DNA of 64,000 nt from Clostridium sp. C2-6-12 (GTDB lineage: Bacteria > Bacillota > Clostridia > Clostridiales > Clostridiaceae), in NCBI RefSeq assembly GCF_009928485.1, contig NZ_JAABNP010000009.1, positions 114,723-178,722 on the forward strand, given 5' to 3'. Under the pieces are notes generated by a model. The model was not told where the DNA came from. It saw nothing but the letters and a program-made list of their open reading frames with translations, and ran no database searches. A program made the translations under genes and the position numbers. Below are positions 52,719 through 61,959 of this stretch, in pieces (the first letter of the stretch is position 1; every line of letters starts with the position of its first letter).

Positions 52719-54548
52719 ATGTGTGGTATAGTAGGTTATATCGGAAAGAAACAAGCGTCTTCAGTATTAATCAATGGATTAAGCAAACTAGAGTATAGAG
52801 GTTATGACTCAGCTGGTATTGCTGTCTTAGATGAAGCTGGAAAATTAACTGTAAGTAAGTGTAAAGGAAGACTTGCTAATTTAGAGGAAAAATTAGAGAA
52901 GGAACCTTTAGCAGGAAACATGGGAATAGGACATACTAGATGGGCAACTCACGGTGAACCATCAGATGTAAATTCACATCCTCACAACAATAACAAAGAT
53001 ACAATAAGTATAGTTCACAATGGTATCATTGAAAACTACTTACACTTAAGAGAATGGTTAAAAACAAAAGGATATACATTTGTATCAGAAACAGATACAG
53101 AAGTTATTCCAAACCTTATTGATTATTTCTACAAAGGTGATTTATTAGATGCAGTAATGATGGCTACTACTAAACTTGAAGGAAGCTATGCCTTAGGTGT
53201 TGTTTCTATTGATGAGCCAGATAAAATTATCGCTGTTAGAAAAGATAGTCCATTAATTGCAGGTTTAGGAGATGGAGAATTCTTTATTGCGTCAGACGTT
53301 CCAGCAATATTAAATTATACAAGAGATGTATACTATCTTAACGATAAAGAATTTTTAGTAATTACTAAAGATGGTATAGAAATATATGATGCAGAAAAAG
53401 AAAAAGTTAATAAAGATGTTCACCATGTAACATGGAATGCTGATGCAGCAGAAAAAGGCGGATATGAACACTTTATGATCAAGGAAATACACGAACAACC
53501 AAAGGCATTTAAAGATACTTTATCAGCTAGAGTTGTTCCAGGTAGTCCAATTACTTTAGACCAAATAAGTATTACAAAAGAACAAATTGAAAATATAAAT
53601 AGAATTTATATAGTAGCATGTGGTACTGCATATCATGCAGGAGTTGTAGGAAAATACGCAATAGAACAACTTGCTAGAATACCAGTAGAAGTAGATATTG
53701 CATCTGAATTCAGATATAGAAATCCTATAATAAATGATAAGACTTTAATGATAGTTATGAGTCAATCAGGAGAAACAGCAGATACTTTAGCAGCATTAAG
53801 AGAAGCTAAAGCACAAGGCGCTAGAGTTATAGCAGTTACAAATGTTGTTGGAAGCTCAGTTTCAAGAGAAGCTGATGACGTTATCTATACTTGGGCTGGA
53901 CCAGAAGTTGCAGTTGCATCAACTAAAGCTTATACAACTCAATTATTAACAATGTATATGATAGGATTATTCTTTGCTGAAAACTTAAATACTACTCCAG
54001 CTGAAGAAATTGAAGCAATCAAAACTGATATGCTTAAATTACCAGAATTAGCTGAAGAAATGTTAAAGCATAAAGAAGTTATCCAAAAGTTTGCAACTAA
54101 AACTTATGCTCATAAGGACATGTTCTTCTTAGGAAGAGGTTTAGATTATGCAGTGGCTATGGAAGGTTCTTTAAAAGTAAAAGAAATTTCATATATTCAC
54201 TCAGAAGCTTATGCAGGTGGAGAATTAAAGCATGGAACAATTGCTTTAATCGAAGAAGGTACAATTGTTATTGCATTAGCTACTCAAAGTGATTTATTTG
54301 AAAAAATGGTTAGTAATATAAAAGAAGTAACAACTAGAGGAGCTAAAGTTCTTGGATTTGCAGTTGAAGGAAATGAAGCAATTGAACAAACTGTTAATTC
54401 AGCAATGTATATTCCAAAGATCAAGGATATATTATTACCTGTTATTACAGTGATTCCATTACAATTATTAGCATATTACATTTCGGTTCAAAAAGGCTGT
54501 GATGTAGACAAGCCAAGAAACCTTGCAAAATCTGTAACTGTTGAATAA
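52719..54548 (+). CDS. glmS: Glutamine-fructose-6-phosphate aminotransferase
   Basis: The 609-residue enzyme makes glucosamine-6-phosphate, the first step to UDP-GlcNAc and peptidoglycan. The N-terminal glutaminase starts with catalytic Cys2 (MCGIVGYIGKK) and has THGEPSDVNSHPH. Two SIS isomerase domains follow (ACGTAYHAG, SQSGETADT), and the end DKPRNLAKSVTVE is the conserved tail. A purine-rich AAAGGCAGG precedes the ATG. It is regulated by the upstream ribozyme responding to its own product. Confidence 0.98.
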   Translation: MCGIVGYIGKKQASSVLINGLSKLEYRGYDSAGIAVLDEAGKLTVSKCKGRLANLEEKLEKEPLAGNMGIGHTRWATHGEPSDVNSHPHNNNKDTISIVHNGIIENYLHLREWLKTKGYTFVSETDTEVIPNLIDYFYKGDLLDAVMMATTKLEGSYALGVVSIDEPDKIIAVRKDSPLIAGLGDGEFFIASDVPAILNYTRDVYYLNDKEFLVITKDGIEIYDAEKEKVNKDVHHVTWNADAAEKGGYEHFMIKEIHEQPKAFKDTLSARVVPGSPITLDQISITKEQIENINRIYIVACGTAYHAGVVGKYAIEQLARIPVEVDIASEFRYRNPIINDKTLMIVMSQSGETADTLAALREAKAQGARVIAVTNVVGSSVSREADDVIYTWAGPEVAVASTKAYTTQLLTMYMIGLFFAENLNTTPAEEIEAIKTDMLKLPELAEEMLKHKEVIQKFATKTYAHKDMFFLGRGLDYAVAMEGSLKVKEISYIHSEAYAGGELKHGTIALIEEGTIVIALATQSDLFEKMVSNIKEVTTRGAKVLGFAVEGNEAIEQTVNSAMYIPKIKDILLPVITVIPLQLLAYYISVQKGCDVDKPRNLAKSVTVE

Positions 54549-54576
54549 TTTTCGAGGAATTAGAAAATATATTGTG

Positions 54577-54644
54577 AGTTATAATTAATATTGGCATAAA
54601 GTATAATTAATATTGTCATAATGATTATAACTAGCATTGTCACA
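54577..54644 (+). repeat. Imperfect 22-24-bp tandem repeat after glmS
   Basis: Three units, 54577-54598, 54599-54620 and 54621-54644, share TATAATTAATATTG(T/G)CATA with drift in the third. Confidence 0.75.
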
Positions 54645-54706
54645 AGTATGTATTTGCGATAAGCAATAAAGTTTGTTTAAAAGTTGATGGTATAAAATAT
54701 ATAAGA

Positions 54707-54756
54707 CATAGAGTAATAAGAACAATATTTTTATATTACTCTATGTTTTATTTTGT
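54707..54756 (+). terminator. Terminator of glmS
   Basis: A 13-bp perfect stem ACATAGAGTAATA (54707-54719 with 54735-54747) is followed by TTTATTTTG, about 160 nt after the stop. The remaining sequence to 54974 is AT-rich. I see no convincing promoter for the island, though TATAAT occurs at 54820 and 54912. Confidence 0.8.
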
Positions 54757-54974
54757 TTATTCATAAATTTTATTAAGGCTGTTATGTAAAAATAAAGTAA
54801 TTTTGTAAGTTTTAAAGTATAATGAAGATAGGGTATTTGGAAATAAATACTTTGTCTTTTTTATTTTGAGAATAAACCATAAAATTTATGATATTGATTA
54901 TTTCTATAATGGGGAGTTGAAATATTATTATTGATTAAATAAAAATTATTATATTAGTTTAAAGGGGGTACGCT

Positions 54975-56213
54975 ATGAATGAAATAAATATAGAATTATT
55001 TCCAGCATCATATGGAGAAAGTATTTTAGTATCATGCAAAGGAAATAATAAAACAAATATAATGATTGATATGGGATTCGTAAGTACGTATAATAATATC
55101 ACTAAAGATAGATTAAAAGATCTAAAAGATAAAAATGAGTGTATAAATTTGCTAGTCTTTACTCATTTAGATGCAGATCATATATCAGGCGGAATTCCGT
55201 TTTTCAAGGAAAATGGTAACTGGAAAAAAAACAATATAATTGATATTGAAGAGATTTGGTTCAATAGTGTCAAACACTTTAAGATTGATGCTGAAAAAGT
55301 ACAATTAAATGATAGAGAAAAAATTATTTTAAAATCAATATGTTCTAAAAGATATCCCAAAGAATTATATGTGAGTTCATCAAATGATATTAGTTGTGAG
55401 CAGGGGTTAACATTAAGTAAATTAATTAAAGAACATGGATATAAATGGAATGAAAATTTAATCATGAAATCAGATTCTGGGAAATTAAGTGAAATTATAA
55501 TTAATAATGAGGTTAAGATAATAATATTATCTCCAACACAAAGAAAATTAGATGATTTGATTGATGTATGGAAGGAACAACTATTAGCGATGGGGATTAA
55601 GGATAAATTGAAAGAGAGTAGTGAATATGATGATGCATTCGAATTGCTAATGGTAAATTCTAACCAAGTAACTAGAAAAGCAGAGTTGAAGGATTGTTCA
55701 TTATCAATAAAAGATATAGAAGAATTAGCCAGTGAAGAAAATTTTATTGAAGATAAAGATAGAGTTAATGGTAGTTCGATATCATTTATACTAGAATTTT
55801 ATGATAAAAAAATTTTATTTTTAGCTGACTCTCATCCAAGTATAATTGAAGAAGGATTAAATTGTTATAGAAACAATACTAATGAAAAGATCTGTTTTGA
55901 TGCTGTGAAAATATCACATCATGGTAGTGATGGTAATACTAGTGTCAGACTACTGAATATGATTAAATGTAAAAAGTTTATAATTTCAACAAATGGATTT
56001 AAATTTGATCATCCAGGGAACAAAACTATTGCAAGAATTATTTCTAGTAATCCTGATGTACATAAGTTGATAATATCAAATTATAATACTAAAGCTATAA
56101 AAAATTTTATAAATAATAAATCGTTGAAAGAAAAATATAATTATGAGATTTGTTACACCAATGAAAGTAATATTCCAAATAAAAAATGTAATATAACTGA
56201 TATTGTTATATGA
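54975..56213 (+). CDS. Metallo-beta-lactamase-fold protein of a predicted defence island
   Basis: The 412-residue protein has the MBL metal signature H64-x-D66-x-D68-H69 (FTHLDADHISGG), a later Asp (FLADSHPS) and SHHGSDGN (H315/H316). The order matches ComEC/Rec2-type MBL domains that hydrolyse nucleic acid or phosphodiesters. There is no membrane part. AAAGGGGG precedes ATG. Its TGA (56211-56213) overlaps an in-frame ATG of the next gene, and the next start is 12 nt further on, so the two are coupled. MBL proteins next to trypsin and STAND genes occur in type 1 Avs (AVAST) defence systems. A role as effector or regulator is inferred from that association. Confidence 0.85.
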   Translation: MNEINIELFPASYGESILVSCKGNNKTNIMIDMGFVSTYNNITKDRLKDLKDKNECINLLVFTHLDADHISGGIPFFKENGNWKKNNIIDIEEIWFNSVKHFKIDAEKVQLNDREKIILKSICSKRYPKELYVSSSNDISCEQGLTLSKLIKEHGYKWNENLIMKSDSGKLSEIIINNEVKIIILSPTQRKLDDLIDVWKEQLLAMGIKDKLKESSEYDDAFELLMVNSNQVTRKAELKDCSLSIKDIEELASEENFIEDKDRVNGSSISFILEFYDKKILFLADSHPSIIEEGLNCYRNNTNEKICFDAVKISHHGSDGNTSVRLLNMIKCKKFIISTNGFKFDHPGNKTIARIISSNPDVHKLIISNYNTKAIKNFINNKSLKEKYNYEICYTNESNIPNKKCNITDIVI

Positions 56214-56224
56214 TGGGGGAAATA

Positions 56225-59200
56225 ATGGATATTGATATTAAACTAAGCAAATTAGTTGTGAGAATTGATTGTGATGGAGATTTGGGGACAGCGTTTTTGA
56301 TAAATAAAAATATACTTTTAACTGCATATCATGTTATTAAAAAATATAACGAACAAAACGTTAAGATTAAAATATTTTTTGATACATTAGGCATGAAGAG
56401 TGAAGAAGCTACTGTAATTGATTGTGATGAAGAAAGTGATGTAGCAATTTTAAAATTGAATGTATCCACTGATATGAGTGGATTTTTAGAAATTAATGCA
56501 CTTAAGATATCTGAAGATATGAAGTGGAGAAGTTACACTTGTTTTGAAGCTTTCCAGGGGACAGGAAATATATTTGAAAAAGAATTAATAAGGGGTAATG
56601 TTTACCAAAATGAGAAAACTGAAAATAAAAAATATGATATTCATTTAGATGGGGAATATTTAGATCAAAATTGGAATGGGGCATTTGAAGGATGCTCAGG
56701 ATCACCCCTTATCATAAATGGGTATATAGTTGGAATAATAGTAAAAGAAGAAAATAGTCCTAGAAAATCACCACTAAAAGCAATAAGTATATATAAGATA
56801 CAAGATTATTTAAAGAAAAATAATATAGATATAAAGAGGATTCCTGTTGTAGATACTGAGAAATACAACTTCGGAGATAGAGGAGGCTTAACTAAATTAC
56901 ATTATGTTCCTATTGCTAAAACAGATAATTTCTATGGTAGAAAAAATAAGATAGAAGAAATAAATAATAGATTTAACAATCAAAATATGGTAGTAATTAA
57001 AGGAATGTCAGGAGTGGGGAAAACACAGTTGACAATCCAATATCTAGAGAAGTACAAATCAGATTATGATTTAATATATTTTATAAGAGCAGATAGAAGG
57101 GAAAATATTGTAAATGATTATTTAATGTTAGCAAAAGATTTGAACATTAATGTGAATGAAGAAGATATTCAGCAGACAATTAGAAATGTAATATATTGGC
57201 TAAATAATAATGAAAAGTGGATTATTGTATTTGATAACGCCAATGATTCAGCAGAGATTATTAAATATATTCCTATTTCATATAACGGAAAAATTGTAGT
57301 GACTACAAAAAATTTAAATTGGATTAAAAATGAACCAATAATATTAGAGGAATTTACTGAAGATGAGGCAACTAATTTTTTGTTAGAAATAACTAAACAA
57401 AAAGATGAAAAAAACAGTAGAAATTTAGCAATATTGTTAGGAAAGTTACCTTTGGCATTAGTACAAGCTGCTGCTTATATGGAAGTAAATGATATTTCAT
57501 TAAATGATTATGTAAAATTATATAATACATATAAACTTGATTTATTTGATGAAAATTATATTCCAGATGAATATAGTAATGAATTGAAGATTGTATGGAA
57601 AATTAGTCTAGACCAAATAAGGAAGGATTCATTAATAAGCATAGAAATAATTAATTTACTTTCTTTTTTAGATTCAAATGGAATACCTATTAATTTCATT
57701 AAAGATAATTTGATATTATTAAATGAACGATTAGAGAAAAATATAGATATTTTATTATATAATAAAGCTATAAAGATATTAAAAATGTATTCACTTTTGA
57801 ACATTAGTGATAAATATATATCTGTACATTGCTTAATACAAGCATCGGTTAAGGATGAATTAAAAGAAGTTGAAGAAATAGAAAAATATATTTATATAGA
57901 TGTGGCTCTAATGAATTCGATATTACCTAATACATTGGAAGAAACTAAAAAGTGGGAAAATGTTGTAGTGTTAGTGCCACATGCATATTCAATTGTACAA
58001 AATATAGAGGAATATAAGATAGATGAGGAAGTAATTATTGATTTGTTATATAAGGTAGCGTTAATATTACGAGTACACATTCAGTTAGATGAGGCAAAGG
58101 AAAGAATAACGCAATGTATATCTATAGCAGAAAGATATCATGGAAAGAAAAGTATTAAAGTAGAACATATTAATAATTTATTGGCTGGAATACTTAAAGA
58201 TATTGGAGAGTGGGAAGAGGCAGAACAAATATACGAGGAATGCATTGAAGTTTTAGAGAATGAGAGTGGTGAGTTTGATTCTGTTTTAGCACGAACAAAA
58301 AATAATTTAGCATTAATAAAGCTAAATTGTGGAAAGTATTATGAGGCTATAAAATTATTTGATGAAAGTAAAGAACTATCATACTTGGAATTCGAATTTA
58401 ACAAAGGATTTATAGCAACAATATTAAGTAATATGTCTATAGGATATTGTGCATTAAAAGAAATAGATACTGCATTAGAATGTGTACATGAGGCTATAGA
58501 ATTAAGTAAAGAAAAATACGGTGAAAATAGTGTGAATTTTGCAAGATGTGTAAATAATTTAGGATATATTTTATATACAAAAGGAGATTATAATATAGCG
58601 AAGACTAAGTATGAAGAAGCATTAAAAATAGATGAAAAATTTTATGGTGAAGAACACCCAGAAGTAGCAAGAAAAAAGTCTAATTTAGCATCATGTCTAA
58701 TTAAAACAGGTGATATAGATTATGCTGAGGAATTAATAAAAGAGTGCATTAAAATAAATGAATTATCATATGGGGAAGAAAGTATTCAAAAAGCAGATGA
58801 ACTAAATTCTTTAGGAATGATATTCAAATTGAGAGGAGATACTGAAAATGCAGTCATAAAATATAAAGAAGCGTTATATATGGCTAAAAATATCTTAGGA
58901 GATATTCATCCTTCAGTTAGAGTATATACATTTAATTTAGCAATTGCTTTAGAGGAAATTGGTGAAAGAGATGAAGTTTTGAAATTATATAAAGAAGCAT
59001 TAAATATAGATAAAAAAATATACAATAAAAGTATTAACTTTATAATAGAGGATTTAGAGGCTATAGGGGGTTATCTATATAAAAAAGGAGATTATAAAAA
59101 TTCTAAATTGTATGCATTTAATTGTTTAAAAATAAATGAAAGGTTATACGGAAGCATAAGCATTGAAGTAGCCTTAAATATGAACCTTTTAGGGATGATT

Positions 59201-59560
59201 TATTATGATCAATGCATATATGATAAGGCGTATGAATACTATGATAAAGCATTAAATATTCATTCAGCACTTTATAATGAAGACAATGAAAATATAGCTT
59301 TAGATTATAATAATATAGCTATGGCATTATATCAATTAAAAGGAATACCAAAAGCTAAAGAATACATTAAAAAAGCAATGGATATATGTACAAATAATCT
59401 AAGTATTAAACAAGAAACTTTAGATATTGTTAAGAATAACTTTAATATAATTAATGATACTATTGAATATGATTTTTTAGAAATGCTAAAAAAACTAAAA
59501 ATTGAATTGATAGAATGTGGAGATACATTAATTATAAATGCTCATAAAAAGAATAATTAA
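56225..59560 (+). CDS. Trypsin-like protease / NB-ARC STAND ATPase / TPR fusion
   Basis: The protein of about 1111 residues has three parts. Residues 1-200 are a trypsin-fold serine protease with an intact triad: H36 (TAYHVI), D72 (ESDVAILKL), S158 (GCSGSP). Residues 235-480 are an NB-ARC NTPase: Walker A G260-MSGVGK-T267, Walker B IIVFD337, VVTTK sensor, GKLPLALVQ. Residues about 620-1060 hold ten or so TPRs of about 42 residues, kinesin-light-chain-like. In STAND immune proteins the repeats sense a ligand, the ATPase oligomerises and the N-terminal domain acts. By that logic the protease would be activated on infection. I start at ATG 56225 after TGGGGGAAAT. There is no signal peptide. The function is inferred from architecture. 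Confidence 0.88.
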   Translation: MDIDIKLSKLVVRIDCDGDLGTAFLINKNILLTAYHVIKKYNEQNVKIKIFFDTLGMKSEEATVIDCDEESDVAILKLNVSTDMSGFLEINALKISEDMKWRSYTCFEAFQGTGNIFEKELIRGNVYQNEKTENKKYDIHLDGEYLDQNWNGAFEGCSGSPLIINGYIVGIIVKEENSPRKSPLKAISIYKIQDYLKKNNIDIKRIPVVDTEKYNFGDRGGLTKLHYVPIAKTDNFYGRKNKIEEINNRFNNQNMVVIKGMSGVGKTQLTIQYLEKYKSDYDLIYFIRADRRENIVNDYLMLAKDLNINVNEEDIQQTIRNVIYWLNNNEKWIIVFDNANDSAEIIKYIPISYNGKIVVTTKNLNWIKNEPIILEEFTEDEATNFLLEITKQKDEKNSRNLAILLGKLPLALVQAAAYMEVNDISLNDYVKLYNTYKLDLFDENYIPDEYSNELKIVWKISLDQIRKDSLISIEIINLLSFLDSNGIPINFIKDNLILLNERLEKNIDILLYNKAIKILKMYSLLNISDKYISVHCLIQASVKDELKEVEEIEKYIYIDVALMNSILPNTLEETKKWENVVVLVPHAYSIVQNIEEYKIDEEVIIDLLYKVALILRVHIQLDEAKERITQCISIAERYHGKKSIKVEHINNLLAGILKDIGEWEEAEQIYEECIEVLENESGEFDSVLARTKNNLALIKLNCGKYYEAIKLFDESKELSYLEFEFNKGFIATILSNMSIGYCALKEIDTALECVHEAIELSKEKYGENSVNFARCVNNLGYILYTKGDYNIAKTKYEEALKIDEKFYGEEHPEVARKKSNLASCLIKTGDIDYAEELIKECIKINELSYGEESIQKADELNSLGMIFKLRGDTENAVIKYKEALYMAKNILGDIHPSVRVYTFNLAIALEEIGERDEVLKLYKEALNIDKKIYNKSINFIIEDLEAIGGYLYKKGDYKNSKLYAFNCLKINERLYGSISIEVALNMNLLGMIYYDQCIYDKAYEYYDKALNIHSALYNEDNENIALDYNNIAMALYQLKGIPKAKEYIKKAMDICTNNLSIKQETLDIVKNNFNIINDTIEYDFLEMLKKLKIELIECGDTLIINAHKKNN

Positions 59561-59572
59561 TAAGAGCTTTAT

Positions 59573-59710
59573 ATTAATGATAACTTAATAATTCACCTAA
59601 GTAATGAAGGAGAACCAAGCCTAGATGGAAATGGAGGAGGTGCTCCTTCTTTTGTTTCTCGAAGAAATTTGATGATAAATCCTATAAGTATAAAGATTTG
59701 TATAAAATAA
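59573..59710 (+). pseudogene. Start-less copy of the 65-codon peptide gene
   Basis: This stretch encodes INDNLIIHLSNEGEP, later SFVSRRNLMINP and IKICIK before TAA. It parallels residues 21-65 of the small ORF at 61633-61830 with one 3-nt indel. It is in the same frame as the STAND gene but separated by tandem TAA TAA (59558-59563). No ATG, GTG or TTG with a binding site opens it, so it is probably a remnant. A short hairpin (GAGGAG/CTCCTT) followed by T-rich sequence, present in both copies, could also end transcription. The rest of 59561-59840 is empty. Confidence 0.6.
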
Positions 59711-59840
59711 CACATAAATCCTATTTTAAATAAAATTTTAATTTAGATATATGTTATAATATGTGAATAATATACAATTAAATTTATAAATGGAATTAAT
59801 TGTATTGATTTTCTAAAATATATAACATTAGGTGATGATT

Positions 59841-61463
59841 ATGCGTAGAAAAATAAAGTATTTTTTACTAATGCTTATAAGTTTATTAATCTTAATATTA
59901 CTACCTATTTTTACAAATAATTTTATAATAAATACTAATTTTTATTCTAAAGTTAGCAATGATAATTGGATTGCATTTTTAGGCAGTTATTTGGGTGGAA
60001 TATTAGGTGGATTAGGAACATTAGCAGGGGTTTTAATAACATTAAGAGAAAGTAGAAAAGAATCTATCAAACCATTTTTAGTAATTGATTTTGATGAGAA
60101 TTCAAAGGAGATATACAATCCAGAAGCGTATTCTAAAATAAATGAAGTAGGAAAAGTAATTAATTTCTATCAAGTACCACTAATATCAAAAATATTTGAT
60201 ATTAGTATTAGAAATACAGGAAAAGGATATGCAAAGAATATTGATGTTACTTTCTTAATTGAAATGAAGGATGCTTTAATTACTGATAAGGATTTATTCT
60301 GGCTATCAACAGGTAGATTAGCAGCATTAGAAAAGATAGAAGTCATTAAAGAAAACTATGTTCAAAATCATAAAATTACTTATATTGAGAGTGAAGGTGG
60401 AAAAAAAATATTACCAATTAATGCTTCATTAAATGGAATAATAATGTGTAGTATTTGGAATATAATTAGATTTTTAAGTTTAACAACTGAAGAATTTAAT
60501 CAAACTAGAAAGTACTATGACATAAAAAAGAAGATGATTCCATTAACAATACCAGATATTTATATCCGGTTGCAATATAGTGATTTGGATAATAATAATT
60601 ATGAGACAATGTATAAATTAGGATTTGATTTTATATTAGAGATGGCAGGTCAATATAGTTTAATTAGAGCTAAATTGGATTTCAATTGTCAATCTGTCAT
60701 TAAAAAGAAATATGAACAGTTAAGTCGAAATAAAAACAAAAATAAACCTAAAAAGATTACAAGAAAAATGAAGAAGAATATTTCAGAAATAGATAAATGG
60801 CGTGAAAATGTTTATGAATTTGGAGTTTTATCATTAGGATTATCAGATAGCTCTAGTAAATCAATGAGTAATGATAATGCTATTTTAAGATATTTCTATT
60901 TGTGTTATGAAAGGGAACAGGCATCCCTTGAACAATTAATCATTATAATAGCAATGTGTTGTTATAATGAAATTGATTTAAAGAAGTTTTCTAGAAAAAA
61001 AATAATAAATTTTCATACAGAATTGAGAGATAGGTTATTAGACATTATAAAATATAATAGTAAGAATAAATATTCAAGGATTATTAGCAAACAAGAAGTA
61101 AATTATAATGAAATAAATGATTTGGCTAGACTTAAAAGAATCTTGAATTCAGAAAAAGATTTGGTTGAAAATTATTTCAAGAGTTATGAAAAAAATGACG
61201 GTAAAGAAAAGCAAATGATACATATTTATAATTCTGGTAAAAGTGCAGTTAATATTAACGTTAACATTGGTGATAGGAACATGAAAACGGAATTGGGTTT
61301 TTTTAGAATTGGATTTAATTATAGAAAAGTTGAAAACATAGAAAATAATCTAATAGTTAGTGCTATTGCTAGCGTTTATAAAAATGAAGAAGTTGGTTTT
61401 CTAGATGAGAGTGGTGCTTATTTTGAAAATGATCATGAATGGGAATGTATCTATCAAAGATGA
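59841..61463 (+). CDS. Two-helix membrane protein of unknown family, island member
   Basis: I do not recognise the 540-residue protein beyond its topology. Two membrane helices occupy residues about 7-25 and 43-67 (the second Gly-rich, GSYLGGILGGLGTLAG). They are followed by a large, mostly soluble, Lys/Asn/Ile-rich domain of about 470 residues. That domain shows no catalytic motif I can name. It starts at ATG 59841, 6 nt after AGGTG; GTG 59832 is the alternative. A two-helix hairpin at the N-terminus of a large cytosolic domain is a common layout for membrane-disrupting effectors, but this is only an analogy. It lies between the two copies of the peptide sequence. Confidence 0.7.
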   Translation: MRRKIKYFLLMLISLLILILLPIFTNNFIINTNFYSKVSNDNWIAFLGSYLGGILGGLGTLAGVLITLRESRKESIKPFLVIDFDENSKEIYNPEAYSKINEVGKVINFYQVPLISKIFDISIRNTGKGYAKNIDVTFLIEMKDALITDKDLFWLSTGRLAALEKIEVIKENYVQNHKITYIESEGGKKILPINASLNGIIMCSIWNIIRFLSLTTEEFNQTRKYYDIKKKMIPLTIPDIYIRLQYSDLDNNNYETMYKLGFDFILEMAGQYSLIRAKLDFNCQSVIKKKYEQLSRNKNKNKPKKITRKMKKNISEIDKWRENVYEFGVLSLGLSDSSSKSMSNDNAILRYFYLCYEREQASLEQLIIIIAMCCYNEIDLKKFSRKKIINFHTELRDRLLDIIKYNSKNKYSRIISKQEVNYNEINDLARLKRILNSEKDLVENYFKSYEKNDGKEKQMIHIYNSGKSAVNINVNIGDRNMKTELGFFRIGFNYRKVENIENNLIVSAIASVYKNEEVGFLDESGAYFENDHEWECIYQR

Positions 61464-61480
61464 GTTTAAAGAGTGAGTTA

Positions 61481-61632
61481 ATGTTTTTGGTTGAATTAAA
61501 GAAAAGCATGTAGAAGATGATATCACTTACTACTGATACGGTGAACCATATCATAAATGAAGGATAATAAGTAAAATTAATGAAAATAAGCACAAGACAT
61601 TAATAGGAACAACAAAAGAGAGGCTACTGCAT
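61481..61632 (+). pseudogene. Possible degraded coding remnant
   Basis: A short frame from ATG 61481 (MFLVELKKSM, with AAAGAG upstream) stops at once. The neighbouring frame, which is that of the following peptide ORF, reads as plausible protein (ITYY-stop-YGEPYHK-stop). It is interrupted by TGA codons at 61534 and 61558 and continues open into the peptide ATG. TGA codons in place of Trp would fit decay. This is a weak call based only on the look of the translation. Confidence 0.3.
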
Positions 61633-61830
61633 ATGCTAATTTCTAGAATCACCATAAACAAAACTAGAGATATAGAATCAATAGAGATTAATATAAATGA
61701 TAACTTAATAAGTTACCTAAATAATGGAGGAGAACCAAACCCAGATGGAACTGGAGGAGATTCTCCTTCTTATTTTACTTCTAGAAGAAGGTTGATGATA
61801 AATCCTGTTAATATAAAGATTTGTATATAA
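61633..61830 (+). CDS. 65-residue peptide with conserved SRR-x-LMINP segment
   Basis: The small protein starts at ATG 61633, 9 nt after AGAGAGG. It has a beta-like N-terminus (MLISRITINKTRDIES), a Gly/Pro/Asp-rich middle (NNGGEPNPDGTGGDSPS) and a tail FTSRRRLMINPVNIKICI. No signal peptide or membrane helix is clear. Residues 21-65 recur in the broken copy at 59573. Between the copies about 13 codon changes alter the amino acid and 2 do not, yet frame is kept, which suggests relaxed or diversifying change. The basic SRR site is kept in both. It could be a substrate of the trypsin-like or caspase-like proteases nearby, but that is a hypothesis. Confidence 0.55.
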   Translation: MLISRITINKTRDIESIEININDNLISYLNNGGEPNPDGTGGDSPSYFTSRRRLMINPVNIKICI

Positions 61831-61922
61831 TTTAAGGCAGAAAAAAATTAATGCAAGGACTTTTAGGTTAATCTAAAAGCATTGATTAATTATTAATGGA
61901 GAAGTTGTTATGATTATCACAA

Positions 61923-61950
61923 AAGGTCGCTTATTCAAGCAAGCGACCTT
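61923..61950. terminator. Bidirectional hairpin between peptide ORF and caspase-like gene
   Basis: A 10-bp perfect stem AAGGTCGCTT (61923-61932 with 61941-61950) lies between convergent genes, with AAAA on the left acting as T-tract for the minus-strand transcript. Confidence 0.75.
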
Positions 61951-61959
61951 AAATTTTGT

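Noticed and set aside
59561..59710. Readthrough extension of the STAND protein into the peptide-like sequence
   Set aside because: The frame is continuous, but two consecutive TAA codons intervene and no recoding signal is visible. A duplicated remnant is simpler.
61633..61830. Ribosomally made modified-peptide (RiPP) precursor
   Set aside because: No radical SAM, lanthionine or cyclodehydratase gene and no exporter is nearby.
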